This document shows positions 52,657 to 62,537 of a DNA stretch of 64,000 nucleotides, one piece after another (within the stretch, counting starts at the first letter, position 1; each line of letters starts with the position of its first letter). Location: contig JADJHU010000015.1 of NCBI GenBank assembly GCA_016707425.1, positions 1 to 64,000 of the forward strand, in the 5' to 3' direction. The notes under the pieces are model-generated. The model was given only the letters and a program-made list of their open reading frames with translations, had not been told where the DNA came from and did not search any database. The position numbers were made by a program, and so were the translations under genes. The stretch is from Gammaproteobacteria bacterium. Lineage in GTDB: Bacteria; Pseudomonadota; Gammaproteobacteria; Steroidobacterales; Steroidobacteraceae.

Positions 52657-53202
52657 TCAGCGGGGAGACAACGCCCTCGCGTGCTGCTCGGATTCCTGCG
52701 CCTGCACGAGGCGACCACGCGCGCGCTGGGCCACCGCGATCATCCGCCATGCACTCGCCTGCGCACGCGCGTCCCCGACCGCGAGCGACAGGGCCTTCTC
52801 CGCCGTGCTCTGCGCCTGGTCATAACGCCCCTCAGCCTGACGCAGACGCGCGAGTTCGAGCCACACGAGCGGGTTGGCGGGCTCGATGCGCATCGCGCGC
52901 TCGATGAGAGCGGCCGCCGCGGTGTGCTGGCCCGCGGCCGACTGGGCGCGCGCCTGCGCGACCAATGCGTCAGCAGCCGCACCAAGACGATAGACGCGCG
53001 CGGGCGGGCGTGCAGGTCGCGGCGCAACGGGAGCGGCCGGCGGAGTTTCCGGCGGCTGCGGAAGCTCGGGAACCCGTTCCTGCGGCACGGACGCCGGGGC
53101 ACTCGTTGCGGCGCTCGCGGCGCAGGCGCCTGGCAGGCGATCAGCACGAGAGCGGAAACGGCAGGCAGCACGGCTCGCCGCAGTGGCACACGCATTCTCA
53201 TC
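52657..53202 (-). CDS. TPR-containing lipoprotein (one frameshift)
   Basis: The gene starts at ATG 53202, overlapping the mrcB stop. A lipoprotein signal is visible (PLRRAVLPAVSALVLIACQA, lipobox LIAC), then the frame shifts near 53120-53140. In the second frame a Pro-rich linker (VPELPQPPETPPAAPVAPRP) leads into a tetratricopeptide part (ALIERAMRIEPANPLVWLEL, LRQAEGRYDQAQSTAEKALS). A small TPR lipoprotein encoded beside PBP1B may be a regulator of it, by analogy with LpoB or NlpI; this is inference. Confidence 0.7.
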   Translation of the reverse strand, partial: DENACATAASRAACRFRSRADRLPGACAASAATSAPASVPQERVPELPQPPETPPAAPVAPRPARPPARVYRLGAAADALVAQARAQSAAGQHTAAAALIERAMRIEPANPLVWLELARLRQAEGRYDQAQSTAEKALSLAVGDARAQASAWRMIAVAQRARGRLVQAQESEQHARALSPR

Positions 53203-55483
53203 GGAAGATCTCCCGCACACTCTCGATCACGCGCTGTGCGACGCCGCCGAGCGTCTGTCCGCCGCAGCCCGGCGCCGGCTCGATCGTGACGCCGCGCGGC
53301 ACGGCAACTGCCACCGCCTGGACGCCGCACTCGGGCGTGCCTGCGAGCCCCGTGTTGTAGTCCACCCAGACGTCCTCGACATCCTCCGGCAGAGGCAAGT
53401 CCCATGAGCTCGTGGCGATGCCGCGCATCAGCTCCGTCCAGACCGGCAGCGCCCCCTCCGCACCCGAGAGTCCCATGGGACGATTGTCGTCGCGACCGAC
53501 CCACACGACGGCGAGCCGGTCGCCCGAGAACCCGGCAAACCAGCTGTCACGAAAATCCGACGACGTGCCCGTCTTGCCCGCGACGACCAGACTAGCCGGC
53601 AGGCGCGCCGCCGCTGCGCGCCCCGTTCCCCGCTGCATCACCTGCACGAGCATGCGATCGAGCTGATACACCGCATCGGGATCCGCCACCCGCGTCACCT
53701 CCAGCGGAAAGGATCTGAGCTCGCGTCCATCCGGCGCCACGACGCTGCGAACGGCCCGCTGCGGTGTGCGGAAGCCGCCATTGGCCAGCGCATCGTAGAC
53801 GCCGGCGACCTGGAGCGGCGCGAGGTCGACTGCACCGAGGAGCAGTGCCGGAACAGGTGCGGGCTCCTGCTCGAGACCGAGTTGCCCGAGCTTCTTCGTG
53901 ACGCGCCCGATGCCGATGTCCAGACCGAGCCGCACCGTGGCAAGGTTGCGCGATTCCGCCAGAGCCCGCATGAGGGGGATCGGTCCGAGCGCCGTCTCGT
54001 CGTAATTGCGCGGCCGCCACACCTGCCCGCCGCGCAGGCGCACCTCGATCGGACTGTCGTCGAGCGTGCTCAAGGCGTGGTAGCGGCCGGTCTCCAGGGC
54101 CGTGAGATAGACCACCGGCTTCACCAGCGAACCGATCGGCCGGCGGGCATCGAGCGCACGGTTGAAGCCGGCGACGTCCACGTGGCGCCCGCCCACGATC
54201 GCCAGCACATCGCCGTTCTGCGGGCTCGTCACGACCACCGCCCCTTCGAGCGCAGATCCCCGGGCGCCCGCGCGCCTGTCGAGCCGCGAGAGCTCGCGCT
54301 CGAGCGCGCGCTCGGCTGCTGCCTGCACGCGCGGCTCCAAGTTCGTGAAGACCTGCAGCCCTTCCTCGAGCAGGTCCGTCTCGCGATAGTCGCGCCGCAG
54401 CGTGCGGCGAACGTAGTCGAGATAGCCTGGGTAGTAGCCCGTCATGTCGCGCGGCGCGATGCCAAGCGGCATCTCCGCGGCCGTGCGCGCCTCAGTCGCG
54501 GTGATCACTCCGAGAGCGGCGAGTCGAGCCAGCACGAGATCACGTCGTGCACGCGCGCGCACAGGGTGCGCACGGGGATCGTAGTAGGACGGACCACGCA
54601 CCATGCCGACGAGCAGCGCGATCTGCGGGAGCTCGAGCTCGTCGAGCGGGCGCCCGAAGTAGAAACGGCTCGCGAGCCCGAAACCGTGCACGGCACGCCG
54701 GCCGTCCTGGCCGAGGTAGATCTCGTTGATGTAGGCGTTCATGATGTCCGCCTTCTCGAAGCGGGCATCGAGGATGACGGCCATGACGGCCTCGCGTGCC
54801 TTGCGGCGGAAGGTGCGTGCGTCCTCCAGGAAATAGCTCTTGACGAGCTGCTGCGTGAGGGTACTGCCCCCCTGCTCGACGCGTCCCGCGCGCAGATTGG
54901 CCCAGGCCGCACGCATGATCGCGCGCAACTGGATGCCGTGGTGACTCTCGAAGCCGCGGTCCTCGATCGCTTTCAGCGCCTCCGGGAGGAGCTTCGGCAC
55001 TTCACCGGGAGCCACGATCACGCGATCCTCGCCGTGGATCGGAAAGACACTGCCGATGAGCAGTGGATCGAGCCGGATGATCGGCACCTCCGTGCCCCGC
55101 GCGTCCAGCAGCTCGCGGATCCTGCCCTCGTCGGTGAGGATGGTGAGCCGCTGCGCCTCGCGCAGCTCATCCGCGAAGCGCACTCGCCGCAACGCCACGT
55201 CGATGCGGCCCCCGACACGCCGGTAGCTGCCACTGCCTGACAATCGATCGCCGCGACGGTAACGCAGGCGCTGGAGTTCGGTCTCGAGCTCCCCGGTGCC
55301 CATCGCGAGTCCGGCATAGAGCTCGAGTGGCTGCGCGTAGACCTGCGCCGGCAGGTTCCAGCGCCGGCCGCGGAACTGGCGCGTGATCTCGGCATCGAGG
55401 AGCGCCACATGGATCGCAGCGGCGGCGAGCACGCCGCCCAGCAATCCGGCAATCAGCATCCGCGGACGGGAGAGGCGCTTCAT
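53198..55483 (-). CDS. mrcB: Penicillin-binding protein 1B (glycosyltransferase/transpeptidase)
   Basis: It polymerises and cross-links peptidoglycan at the inner membrane. The 761-residue protein has one N-terminal membrane helix, a UB2H-like segment (ELETELQRLRYRRGDRLSGS), the glycosyltransferase motifs (AIEDRGFESHHG, GGSTLTQQLVKSYF, NEIYLGQDG) and the transpeptidase set: SLVK in PIGSLVKPVV, SRN in LAESRNLATV, and KTGTSS. All are complete. The stop overlaps the TPR lipoprotein start. Confidence 0.96.
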   Translation of the reverse strand: MKRLSRPRMLIAGLLGGVLAAAAIHVALLDAEITRQFRGRRWNLPAQVYAQPLELYAGLAMGTGELETELQRLRYRRGDRLSGSGSYRRVGGRIDVALRRVRFADELREAQRLTILTDEGRIRELLDARGTEVPIIRLDPLLIGSVFPIHGEDRVIVAPGEVPKLLPEALKAIEDRGFESHHGIQLRAIMRAAWANLRAGRVEQGGSTLTQQLVKSYFLEDARTFRRKAREAVMAVILDARFEKADIMNAYINEIYLGQDGRRAVHGFGLASRFYFGRPLDELELPQIALLVGMVRGPSYYDPRAHPVRARARRDLVLARLAALGVITATEARTAAEMPLGIAPRDMTGYYPGYLDYVRRTLRRDYRETDLLEEGLQVFTNLEPRVQAAAERALERELSRLDRRAGARGSALEGAVVVTSPQNGDVLAIVGGRHVDVAGFNRALDARRPIGSLVKPVVYLTALETGRYHALSTLDDSPIEVRLRGGQVWRPRNYDETALGPIPLMRALAESRNLATVRLGLDIGIGRVTKKLGQLGLEQEPAPVPALLLGAVDLAPLQVAGVYDALANGGFRTPQRAVRSVVAPDGRELRSFPLEVTRVADPDAVYQLDRMLVQVMQRGTGRAAAARLPASLVVAGKTGTSSDFRDSWFAGFSGDRLAVVWVGRDDNRPMGLSGAEGALPVWTELMRGIATSSWDLPLPEDVEDVWVDYNTGLAGTPECGVQAVAVAVPRGVTIEPAPGCGGQTLGGVAQRVIESVREIFR

Positions 55484-55597
55484 CGACGCGATTATCTCTG
55501 GAATCCGCGGCGGTCGCTGCGTGCATCGGCGCAGCGTGGCCGTACCGGCCGTGCGCGTCGCCCGGACGCCGAAGACGGGCTGCGCAGGAGCCGACGC

Positions 55598-55840
55598 TCA
55601 GCGCGCGGCCGCTCTCGTCCTGCGGGTGACCCGGCGCTGCTGAGGACGATTCCCGGCCGCGGTCGCCGCCGGCGCCCAAGGTCGCCCCGTGCGCTCCTCG
55701 ATGTAGCGGCGGATCAGCCGGCGCACCACCTGCGAGGGTGTCGCATCCTCGCCGGCGCACAGCCGCTCGAAGACCACCTTCTTGCGCGGGTCGATCAGCA
55801 CGGTGAAGCGTGCCGTACGCTGCTCGAGACTCGGGTCCAT
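55598..55840 (-). CDS. Ribbon-helix-helix DNA-binding protein
   Basis: The 80-residue basic protein has a ribbon-helix-helix pattern: TARFTVLIDPRKKVVFERL (strand and first helix), then ATPSQVVRRLIRRYIEER (second helix). The C-terminus is Arg-rich (RPQQRRVTRRTRAAAR). It is divergent from the Hyf-like operon with a 47-base gap and may control it. GTG 55849 is an alternative start. Confidence 0.75.
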   Translation of the reverse strand: MDPSLEQRTARFTVLIDPRKKVVFERLCAGEDATPSQVVRRLIRRYIEERTGRPWAPAATAAGNRPQQRRVTRRTRAAAR

Positions 55841-55850
55841 GTGTTCCACA

Positions 55851-55878
55851 TTCCAATGAAGTCCAATTTGATTATAAT
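55851..55878 (+). promoter_or_regulatory. Promoter of the Hyf-like operon, short or leaderless mRNA
   Basis: A perfect TATAAT (55873-55878) is preceded by a weak -35 (TTCCAA, 55851-55856, 16-base spacing). The transcript would start about 55885, three bases before the hyfB ATG, and no Shine-Dalgarno sequence is seen. Confidence 0.55.
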
Positions 55879-55887
55879 GCGATTGAA

Positions 55888-57891
55888 ATGATCGCGGCGA
55901 GTGGTTCGTCCCTGTCTGCAGCGCTCGCGCTGCTCGCCGGCTGGGGAATCATCGGCCTGGCCGGTCTCGCAAGACCCCGGAGTCTGCGCTTCGCCGGCCG
56001 CACGCTCTTCCCGCTGGGCGCCCTCATCGGCCTGGCACTCGCGGCGGTAGCAGCCGTCAGCCTCGCCTCGCCTCCAGAGCGCCTCGTGCTGCCCATCGGG
56101 CTTCCGGATCTGCCGCTGCACCTGCGGCGTGATGCACTCTCGAGCGTGTTCCTGCTGCTGCTCGGCGGTGCCGCCACCGGCATCTCGGTGTTCGCCGCCG
56201 GCTACTTCCGGCGGGGGCAGGGCACCCCGCCCGGTCTGCTGTGCTTCCAGTACCACGTGTTCCTCGCTGCCATGGGCTGCGTGATCCTTGCCGATGACGC
56301 CTACGGCTTCATGGTGGCCTGGGAAGCGATGGCGGTGTCCTCCTTCTTTCTCGTCACGAGCCAGCACCGCATCCCCGAGATTCGCCAGGCCGGATTCCTG
56401 TATCTGCTGATCGCCCACGTCGGGGCACTGGCCATCCTGCTCGCCTTCGGCGTGCTGCAGGGCGGCAGCTGGCAGTTCACCTTCGATGCCATGCGCGCCG
56501 CTCATCTCGATCCGCACCGGGCGGCGGCCGCCTTCCTGCTCGCGCTCATCGGCTTCGGAGCGAAGGCGGGCCTCGTGCCACTGCACGTGTGGCTGCCCGA
56601 GGCGCATCCCGCCGCACCCTCGCCGGTCTCGGCGCTCATGAGCGGCATCATGCTGAAGACTGCCCTCTACGGCATCCTGCGGGTGAGCTTCGACCTCCTT
56701 GGCGAGCCCGCGTGGTGGTGGGGACTCGTGCTGCTCTCCACAGGGCTCCTGAGCGCCCTCTACGGGGTGATCTTCGCCGCGGCCCAGACGGACATGAAGC
56801 GGTTGCTGGCATGGTCGTCGATCGAGAACGTCGGCATCCTCTTCACAGGGCTCGGTCTCGCCATCGTCTTCCAGGGCGTCGGCATGGGGGCGCTCGCTTC
56901 GCTGGCGCTCATCGCGGTGCTGTACCACGCGCTGAATCACGCCTTCATGAAGAGCCTGCTGTTCCTGGGTACGGGTGCGGTACTGCACGCCACGGGCGAG
57001 CGCAACCTCGGGCGGCTCGGCGGCCTCATTCACCGCATGCCATGGGTGGCGTGGCTCACGCTCGTGGGAGCACTGGCAGTCGCGGGACTGCCGCCGCTCA
57101 ACGGCTTTGTCTCCGAGTGGCTCCTGCTGCAGGCCTTCCTCTTCGCCCACGAAGTGCCGAAGCCTTTCGTGAACATGCTCTGCCGCTCGGCGCGGCAGTC
57201 CTCGTGCTTGCTGCGGCCCTGGCGGCCTACGTAATGGTCAATTCCCGAGGCGGTCTTCCTCGGCCAGCCGCGCGAGGCATCCCTGAGTCGCGCGCACGAT
57301 GCGGGACTGCTCGAAAAGCTCGGCCTCATCTGGCTCGCCGCCGGTTGCGTGTTGCTCGGATTGCTGCCGGCGCAGATCGTCACCGCGCTCGACACCGTCG
57401 TGCGTCAGCTCGGACTGCAGGGCCTGCCCACCGCCACCGCCCCCTGGTGGCTGCTGCTGCCGCTGCCCGACCGCCAGGCGTCCTATGCGCCGCTCGTGTT
57501 CCTCGTCACGGTTGCGGCAGTGGTCGTACTGACGGTGCTCGCCGTGCGTGCCGTCTGGCACCGGCGCGTCCGCCGCAGCGCGGCCTGGGACTGCGGCTTC
57601 GTGCGGCTCGACGCGCGCATGCAGGATACGGCTGAAGGATTCGGCCAGCCGATCCGGCACATCTTCCAGCCCTTCTTCGCGATGCAACGTGAGCTGCCCA
57701 CGCCCTTCGATCGCGCACCACACTACTCCGTGCGCATCGCCGACCGTCTGTGGCTCGGGCTCTACCAGCCCCTCGGCGGACTCGTACGCGCCCTGGCCGA
57801 TCGCATCGCCTGGCTGCAGCAGGGACGGATCTCGGCCTACCTGCTCTATGGCTTCGTCACCCTCCTCGTGCTGCTCGCGCTGATGCTGTAA
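55888..57891 (+). CDS. hyfB: HyfB-like proton-pumping membrane subunit (two frameshifts)
   Basis: It is a relative of complex I antiporter-type subunits (NuoL/M/N). Intact up to about 57178: VAWEAMAVSSFFLVTSQHR, GAKAGLVPLHVWLPEAHPAA, MSGIMLKTALYGILRVSF, DMKRLLAWSSIENVGILF, HALNHAFMKSLLFLGTGAV. It then shifts frame near 57178-57190 and again near 57242-57250, continuing LLPAQIVTALDTVVRQLGLQ to the end. The restored length is about 668 residues, as in HyfB. It overlaps the next gene (TAATG). The key Lys and Glu of the pumping family are present. Confidence 0.85.
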
Positions 57892-58847
57892 TGAATGCCG
57901 TGACCGCGCTTGAATGGTTCACGCAGGTGCTGGAGGTGATCACGGCGCTCGCGGCCGCGCCGCTCCTCTTCGGCTGGGTGAACCAGTGTCGCGCCTGGCT
58001 GCAGAACCGCAGCGCCCCGAGCCTGCTGCAGCCCTACCGCAGCATCCGCAAGCTCTTCCACAAGGATGCGGTGCTGGCGACAAATGCCTCGCCGCTGTTC
58101 CGGATCGCGCCCTACGTGATCTTCGGCACCATGGCAGCCGCGGCGGCGGTGATACCTTCCGTGGGCACCCACCTGCCATTCACACCCGTCGCGGATGGCA
58201 TCGCGCTCGTGGGGCTCCTCGCCACTGCGCGCGTGTTCCAGGCGCTCGCAGCCATGGATGTCGGCACGGCCTTCGGCACGCTCGGTGCACGACGCGAAAT
58301 GATGATCGGCTTCCTCGCGGAACCCGCGCTACTCATGGTGATCTTCGTCGCATCGCTCCTCTCCGCAAGCACCGCACTGCCTGCGATCGCCGAGCAGCTG
58401 GCGAGCCAGGCCGTAGGCATCTATCCGAGCCTCGCGTTCACGGCGGTCGCCTTCACCATGGTCCTGCTCGCGGAGAACGCGCGCATCCCCGTGGACAATC
58501 CGGCGACGCACCTCGAGCTCACCATGATCCACGAGGCCATGCTGCTCGAGTACTCCGCCCGGCACCTGGCGCTCCTCGAGTGGGCCGCCACGCTCAAGCT
58601 CTTCAACTATACCTGCATCGGCTTCGCACTCTTTGCGCCCTGGGGGACCGCCCACAGCGAGACGCCACAGGCGCTGCTCGCCGCCCTGCCCATCTTCGGA
58701 TTGAAGCTCCTGGTTGCCGGTGGCGGCATTGCACTCGTCGAGACGCTGTCGGCCAAGTTGCGCGTCTTCCGCGCGCCGGAGTTCCTCGCCACCGCCTTTC
58801 TCTTTGCGGTGCTGGGACTGCTGGTGCGGCTGCTGCTCGGAGCCTGA
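57891..58847 (+). CDS. hyfC: HyfC/HycD-like membrane subunit (NuoH relative)
   Basis: The 318-residue membrane protein contacts the catalytic subunit and the pump. Signatures are RSAPSLLQPYRSIRKLFHKD, AAMDVGTAFGTLGARREMMI, LLAENARIPVDNPATHLELT and MIHEAMLLEYSARHLALLEW, all of the HycD/HyfC group. About eight membrane helices are present. It starts with the overlapping TAATG. Confidence 0.93.
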   Translation: MNAVTALEWFTQVLEVITALAAAPLLFGWVNQCRAWLQNRSAPSLLQPYRSIRKLFHKDAVLATNASPLFRIAPYVIFGTMAAAAAVIPSVGTHLPFTPVADGIALVGLLATARVFQALAAMDVGTAFGTLGARREMMIGFLAEPALLMVIFVASLLSASTALPAIAEQLASQAVGIYPSLAFTAVAFTMVLLAENARIPVDNPATHLELTMIHEAMLLEYSARHLALLEWAATLKLFNYTCIGFALFAPWGTAHSETPQALLAALPIFGLKLLVAGGGIALVETLSAKLRVFRAPEFLATAFLFAVLGLLVRLLLGA

Positions 58848-58853
58848 ACCAGC

Positions 58854-59522
58854 ATGACTGCACTGCCACTGGACCTTCAGATCCTGAATGCACTCGCCGC
58901 TCTCCTGCTGCTCGTGTCCTTCGCGATGCTCTCGCAGCGGCGCATCGTGACACTCGTGAGCCTGCTCGCGCTCCAGGGCGCGCTTCTTTGCGCCGCGACG
59001 CTGCTGCTCGCCTGGCGGACGGGCGAGAACCACCTGTATCTCTCCGCGGCGCTCACCCTCGCTCTCAAGGTGATCTTTCTCCCGTGGCTCCTCTACCGGC
59101 TCATCCGGCGTCTGGGCGTCTACTGGGACACGGAGCCCCTGCTCAACATATCCGGCACGATGCTCGTCGGTCTCCTGATCGTGGTGTTCGCCTTCGGGCT
59201 CGCGCAGCCGATCGCGGCGCTCGCGAGCACCGCGATGCGCAGCGCCATCGGCATCGCCGTAGCCGTCGTGCTGCTCGCCTTCCTGACCATGATCACACGC
59301 CGCAAGGCGATGTCGCAGGTCGTCGGCTTTCTCTCCATGGAGAATGGTCTCTTCTTCGGGGCGATGAGCGCCACCTATGGCATGCCGATGATCGTCGAGC
59401 TCGGCGTGGCGCTGGATGTGCTCGTCGCGATGCTCGTGCTCGGCGTGTTCTTCTTCCAGATCCGCGAACAGTTCGACAGCCTGGACCTGCACCACCTCGA
59501 GGCACTGAAGGAGGAGGACTAG
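58854..59522 (+). CDS. hyfE: HyfE-like membrane subunit (NuoK relative)
   Basis: The 222-residue protein has about six membrane helices. The second half resembles NuoK: SQVVGFLSMENGLFFGAMSA (conserved Glu) and MIVELGVALDVLVAMLVLGV (second Glu). The N-terminal half is the HyfE-specific extension. It is intact and spaced six bases from hyfC. Confidence 0.93.
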   Translation: MTALPLDLQILNALAALLLLVSFAMLSQRRIVTLVSLLALQGALLCAATLLLAWRTGENHLYLSAALTLALKVIFLPWLLYRLIRRLGVYWDTEPLLNISGTMLVGLLIVVFAFGLAQPIAALASTAMRSAIGIAVAVVLLAFLTMITRRKAMSQVVGFLSMENGLFFGAMSATYGMPMIVELGVALDVLVAMLVLGVFFFQIREQFDSLDLHHLEALKEED

Positions 59523-59523
59523 C

Positions 59524-60982
59524 TTGGAGTTCCTGGCTCTCCTCGGCACGCCGATCGCAGGTGCACTGCTGCTGGCACTGGTCGGCGCACGACGCTGGGC
59601 GCCCGAAGCCAATGCCGCCTTCAGCCTCGCAACGCTGGCCGCCGCCATCGCCCTCACCGTACGCGTCATCGGTGAGGGCGATCTCGCTGGTGGCGCACGA
59701 GCAGTTCTTCATCGATCCCTTCAACGTCTTTCTGGTGACGCTCACCGCCTTCGTCGGTTTCACGACCTCCCTCTTCTCGCGTCCCTACATGCGGGTGGAG
59801 GTGGCACGAGGGCGCCTGACGCCGGGAAGGCTGCGGCTCTTCCACAGCATGTACCAGCTCTTCATGGCGACCATGCTGACGGCGCTCACCACCAACAACC
59901 TCGGTCTCCTGTGGGTGATGATGGAGGCGGCGACACTCTCCACGGTGCTCCTCGTGACGCTCTATCGCACGCCGGCCGCCCTCGAGGCGGGATGGAAGTA
60001 CTTCATCCTCTGTGGTGTCGGCATCGCGCAGGCGCTCTTCGGCACGATCCTCCTGTACTTCGCCGCCGAGAAGGTGCTCGGCGCCGCCGGCGTGAGCGCG
60101 CTTCTCTGGACACATCTCGACGCGGTGAAGGATGAACTGGAGCCCGTCGTGCTCGGCCTGGCCTTCGTGTTCCTCCTGGTCGGCTACGGTACCAAGGCGG
60201 GACTCGCGCCCCTGCACAACTGGCTTCCCGATGCACATGCGGAGGGTCCCACCCCCATCTCAGCGGTCCTGTCGGGCCTGCTGCTGAACGTCGCGATCTA
60301 CGCCGTCGTGCGCTGCAAGGTGCTGGTCGAGGGATCCCTGCACTCGCCCCTGCCCTCGCGCATGCTCATGGGCTTTGGCCTTCTCTCTGTCGTGCTCGCG
60401 GCCTTCTTCCTCTGGAGGCAGCGCGACATCAAGCGGCTCTTCGCCTACTCCTCCATCGAGCACATGGGCATCATCGCCTTCGCTTTCGGCATGGGCGGAG
60501 CAGTCGCCAATTTCGCCGCGCTCCTGCACATGACGGTGCACTCGCTCACCAAGTCGGCCATCTTCTTCGCCGTCGGCCACGCCGCCCAGAAGACCGGCAC
60601 GCAGATCATGGAGCGCATCCGCGGCCTGATCACCACGAGTCCGACGGTCGGGTGGGGGCTGATGCTGGGCTCGCTCGCGATCCTGGGCCTCCCGCCCTTC
60701 GGCGTGTTCGCGAGTGAGTTCCTGATCCTGACGACCGCCATGCGCGAGCAACCCTGGGCGACCCCCATCCTGCTCGCAGGTCTGGGCGTGGCCTTCGCCG
60801 CGATCTTCGGGCGCGTGCAGCCCATGGTGTTCGGCGAGACGACGGCGAAGCGCCTGCCGCATCCACCGGCGCTCCTGCCGGTGTTCGTGCACCTTGCGCT
60901 CGTACTGATGCTCGGGCTCTTCATCCCGCCCTGGCTCGCCGAGTGGTACCGGGCGGCGGCGCACCTCATCGGAGGGCAGTGA
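59524..60982 (+). CDS. hyfF: HyfF-like proton-pumping membrane subunit (one frameshift)
   Basis: It is a second antiporter-type subunit (NuoN/M relative). The N-terminal part (LALLGTPIAGALLLALVGAR) changes frame near 59680-59695, then is continuous: FFIDPFNVFLVTLTAFVGFT, MMEAATLSTVLLVTLYRTPA, GTKAGLAPLHNWLPDAHAEG, DIKRLFAYSSIEHMGIIAFA, HMTVHSLTKSAIFFAVGHAA. Removing one base restores a protein of about 486 residues. Confidence 0.87.
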
Positions 60983-60983
60983 G

Positions 60984-62537
60984 ATGCCCTTGAGACGCTG
61001 GTCCGCTGCGGCTGCGCCGCTCGCGGGCTCACCGGGCACGAAGCAGATCGTGGTGGCGCGCGAGAACTGGCGTGCGCGCGCGCAGGAGATCGCGGCGGCC
61101 GGCGGGCGACTCATGGCGCTCTGGGCGAGCGGTCCCGCAGCCACCGGACGTCCGGCGCCGCGCACACTCTACGCCGCCTTCGTCCTGCCGCCGGGCCTGC
61201 TCGTTCTCACGATGCCGGACGATCTCGCGCACGATGAGTACCCGGGCATCGAGGAGGTCTTCCCGCACGCTTCGCGGATGCAGCGCGCGCTGTTCGATGT
61301 CTCGGGCTGGCGCTCATCGGATCCGGATGTGCGCCCCTGGCTGCGCCACGCCGCATGGCCGGCGGATTTTCACCCGCTGATCCATGAGACAGCGCCCACG
61401 GCGGCGGAAGAGCCGCGACCGGACGACTACGCCTTCGTGCGCGTCGAAGGTGAAGGAGTGCACGAGATCGCAGTGGGACCGGTGCATGCCGGGATCATCG
61501 AGCCCGGGCACTTCCGCTTCTCGGTCGTGGGCGAGAAAGTGCTGAAGCTTGAGGAGCGCCTCGGCTATGCACACAAGGGCGTGGAACGACGCTTCACGGA
61601 GCTGCCGATCCTCGAAGGCCACCGCCTCGCAGCACGGCTCTGCGGGGATTCCACGGTCACTTACGCATGGGCTTACTGCCAGGCGCTCGAAGGCCTCGCG
61701 GGCACCCCGATCCCGGCACGCGCTGCGTGGCTGCGCGCGCTCGCCCTCGAGCTCGAGCGCGCCGCGAACCACCTTGGCGATCTCGGCGCGCTGGGCAACG
61801 ACGCCGGGTTCGCCTTCGGGCTTTCGCAGTTCTCGCTGCTGAAGGAACAGCTCCTGCGCGCGACCCACGCCGCATTCGGGCAGCGCTATCTCTTGGACTT
61901 CGTGGTGCCCGGCGGGACACGGGCCGATCTCGCGCCGGAAGGCGCCCGCGCGCTCTCCGACTGCGCCGGTCACCTCGCACAGCAGACCCGGGTCCTGAGG
62001 GGAATTTATGACGAGCACGCCGGCCTGAGGGATCGCTTCGCCGGCGCCGGCATGGTGACTCCTGCGCTCGCCGCACGCCTCGGGCTCACCGGGCTCGTGG
62101 GCCGCGCGAGCGGCCAGGCGCACGATCTGCGCAGCGATGCGCCCTGGGCGCCCTACGACGAGCTCGCGCCCGGAAAGGCCGGTGCCACGGAGGGCGACGT
62201 CGCCGCTCGCGTCGCCGTACGCTTCGACGAGCTCTTCGAGTCCTGTCGCCTGATCGGGCGCATCGTGAGGGACCTCCCGGGAGGCACGCATCTCGCCGCC
62301 GGTCTCCCGACGCCGCCCGAGGGCGCGCTCGGCATCGGACTCATCGAGGGCTGGCGCGGCCCCGTGATGATCGCGCTCGAGGCGGGCGCCTCCGGCAGCA
62401 TCCGCCGCTGCCATCCGCATGATCCGTCCTGGCAGAACTGGCCGGTGCTCGAGCACGCCATCATCGGCAACATCGTTCCGGATTTCCCGCTCATCAACAA
62501 GTCCTTCAACCTCGCCTACAGCGGACACGACCTCTGA
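60984..62537 (+). CDS. hyfG: HyfG/HycE-like large subunit lacking NiFe ligands
   Basis: The 517-residue protein joins a NuoC-like N-terminus (residues about 1-150) to a NuoD/hydrogenase-large-subunit-like part (GPVHAGIIEPGHFRFSVVGE, LEERLGYAHKGVERRF). In [NiFe] enzymes the next motif is R-x-C-G-x-C. Here it is RLCGDSTVTYAW, with only Cys220 and Ser in place of the second Cys. The C-terminal D-P-C-x2-C motif is also absent (DFPLINKSFNLAYSGHDL). It should not bind NiFe. This matches the Ehr group between hydrogenases and complex I. It may use another electron carrier, such as a quinone. Confidence 0.88.
   Translation: MPLRRWSAAAAPLAGSPGTKQIVVARENWRARAQEIAAAGGRLMALWASGPAATGRPAPRTLYAAFVLPPGLLVLTMPDDLAHDEYPGIEEVFPHASRMQRALFDVSGWRSSDPDVRPWLRHAAWPADFHPLIHETAPTAAEEPRPDDYAFVRVEGEGVHEIAVGPVHAGIIEPGHFRFSVVGEKVLKLEERLGYAHKGVERRFTELPILEGHRLAARLCGDSTVTYAWAYCQALEGLAGTPIPARAAWLRALALELERAANHLGDLGALGNDAGFAFGLSQFSLLKEQLLRATHAAFGQRYLLDFVVPGGTRADLAPEGARALSDCAGHLAQQTRVLRGIYDEHAGLRDRFAGAGMVTPALAARLGLTGLVGRASGQAHDLRSDAPWAPYDELAPGKAGATEGDVAARVAVRFDELFESCRLIGRIVRDLPGGTHLAAGLPTPPEGALGIGLIEGWRGPVMIALEAGASGSIRRCHPHDPSWQNWPVLEHAIIGNIVPDFPLINKSFNLAYSGHDL

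Noticed and set aside
55795..59669. Long minus-strand frames opposite the Hyf-like operon (451 and 446 residues)
   Set aside because: Their composition is Glu/His/Arg-rich, mirroring membrane-protein codons on the other strand.
60984..62537. A working group 4 [NiFe] hydrogenase large subunit
   Set aside because: Both CxxC ligand motifs are missing.
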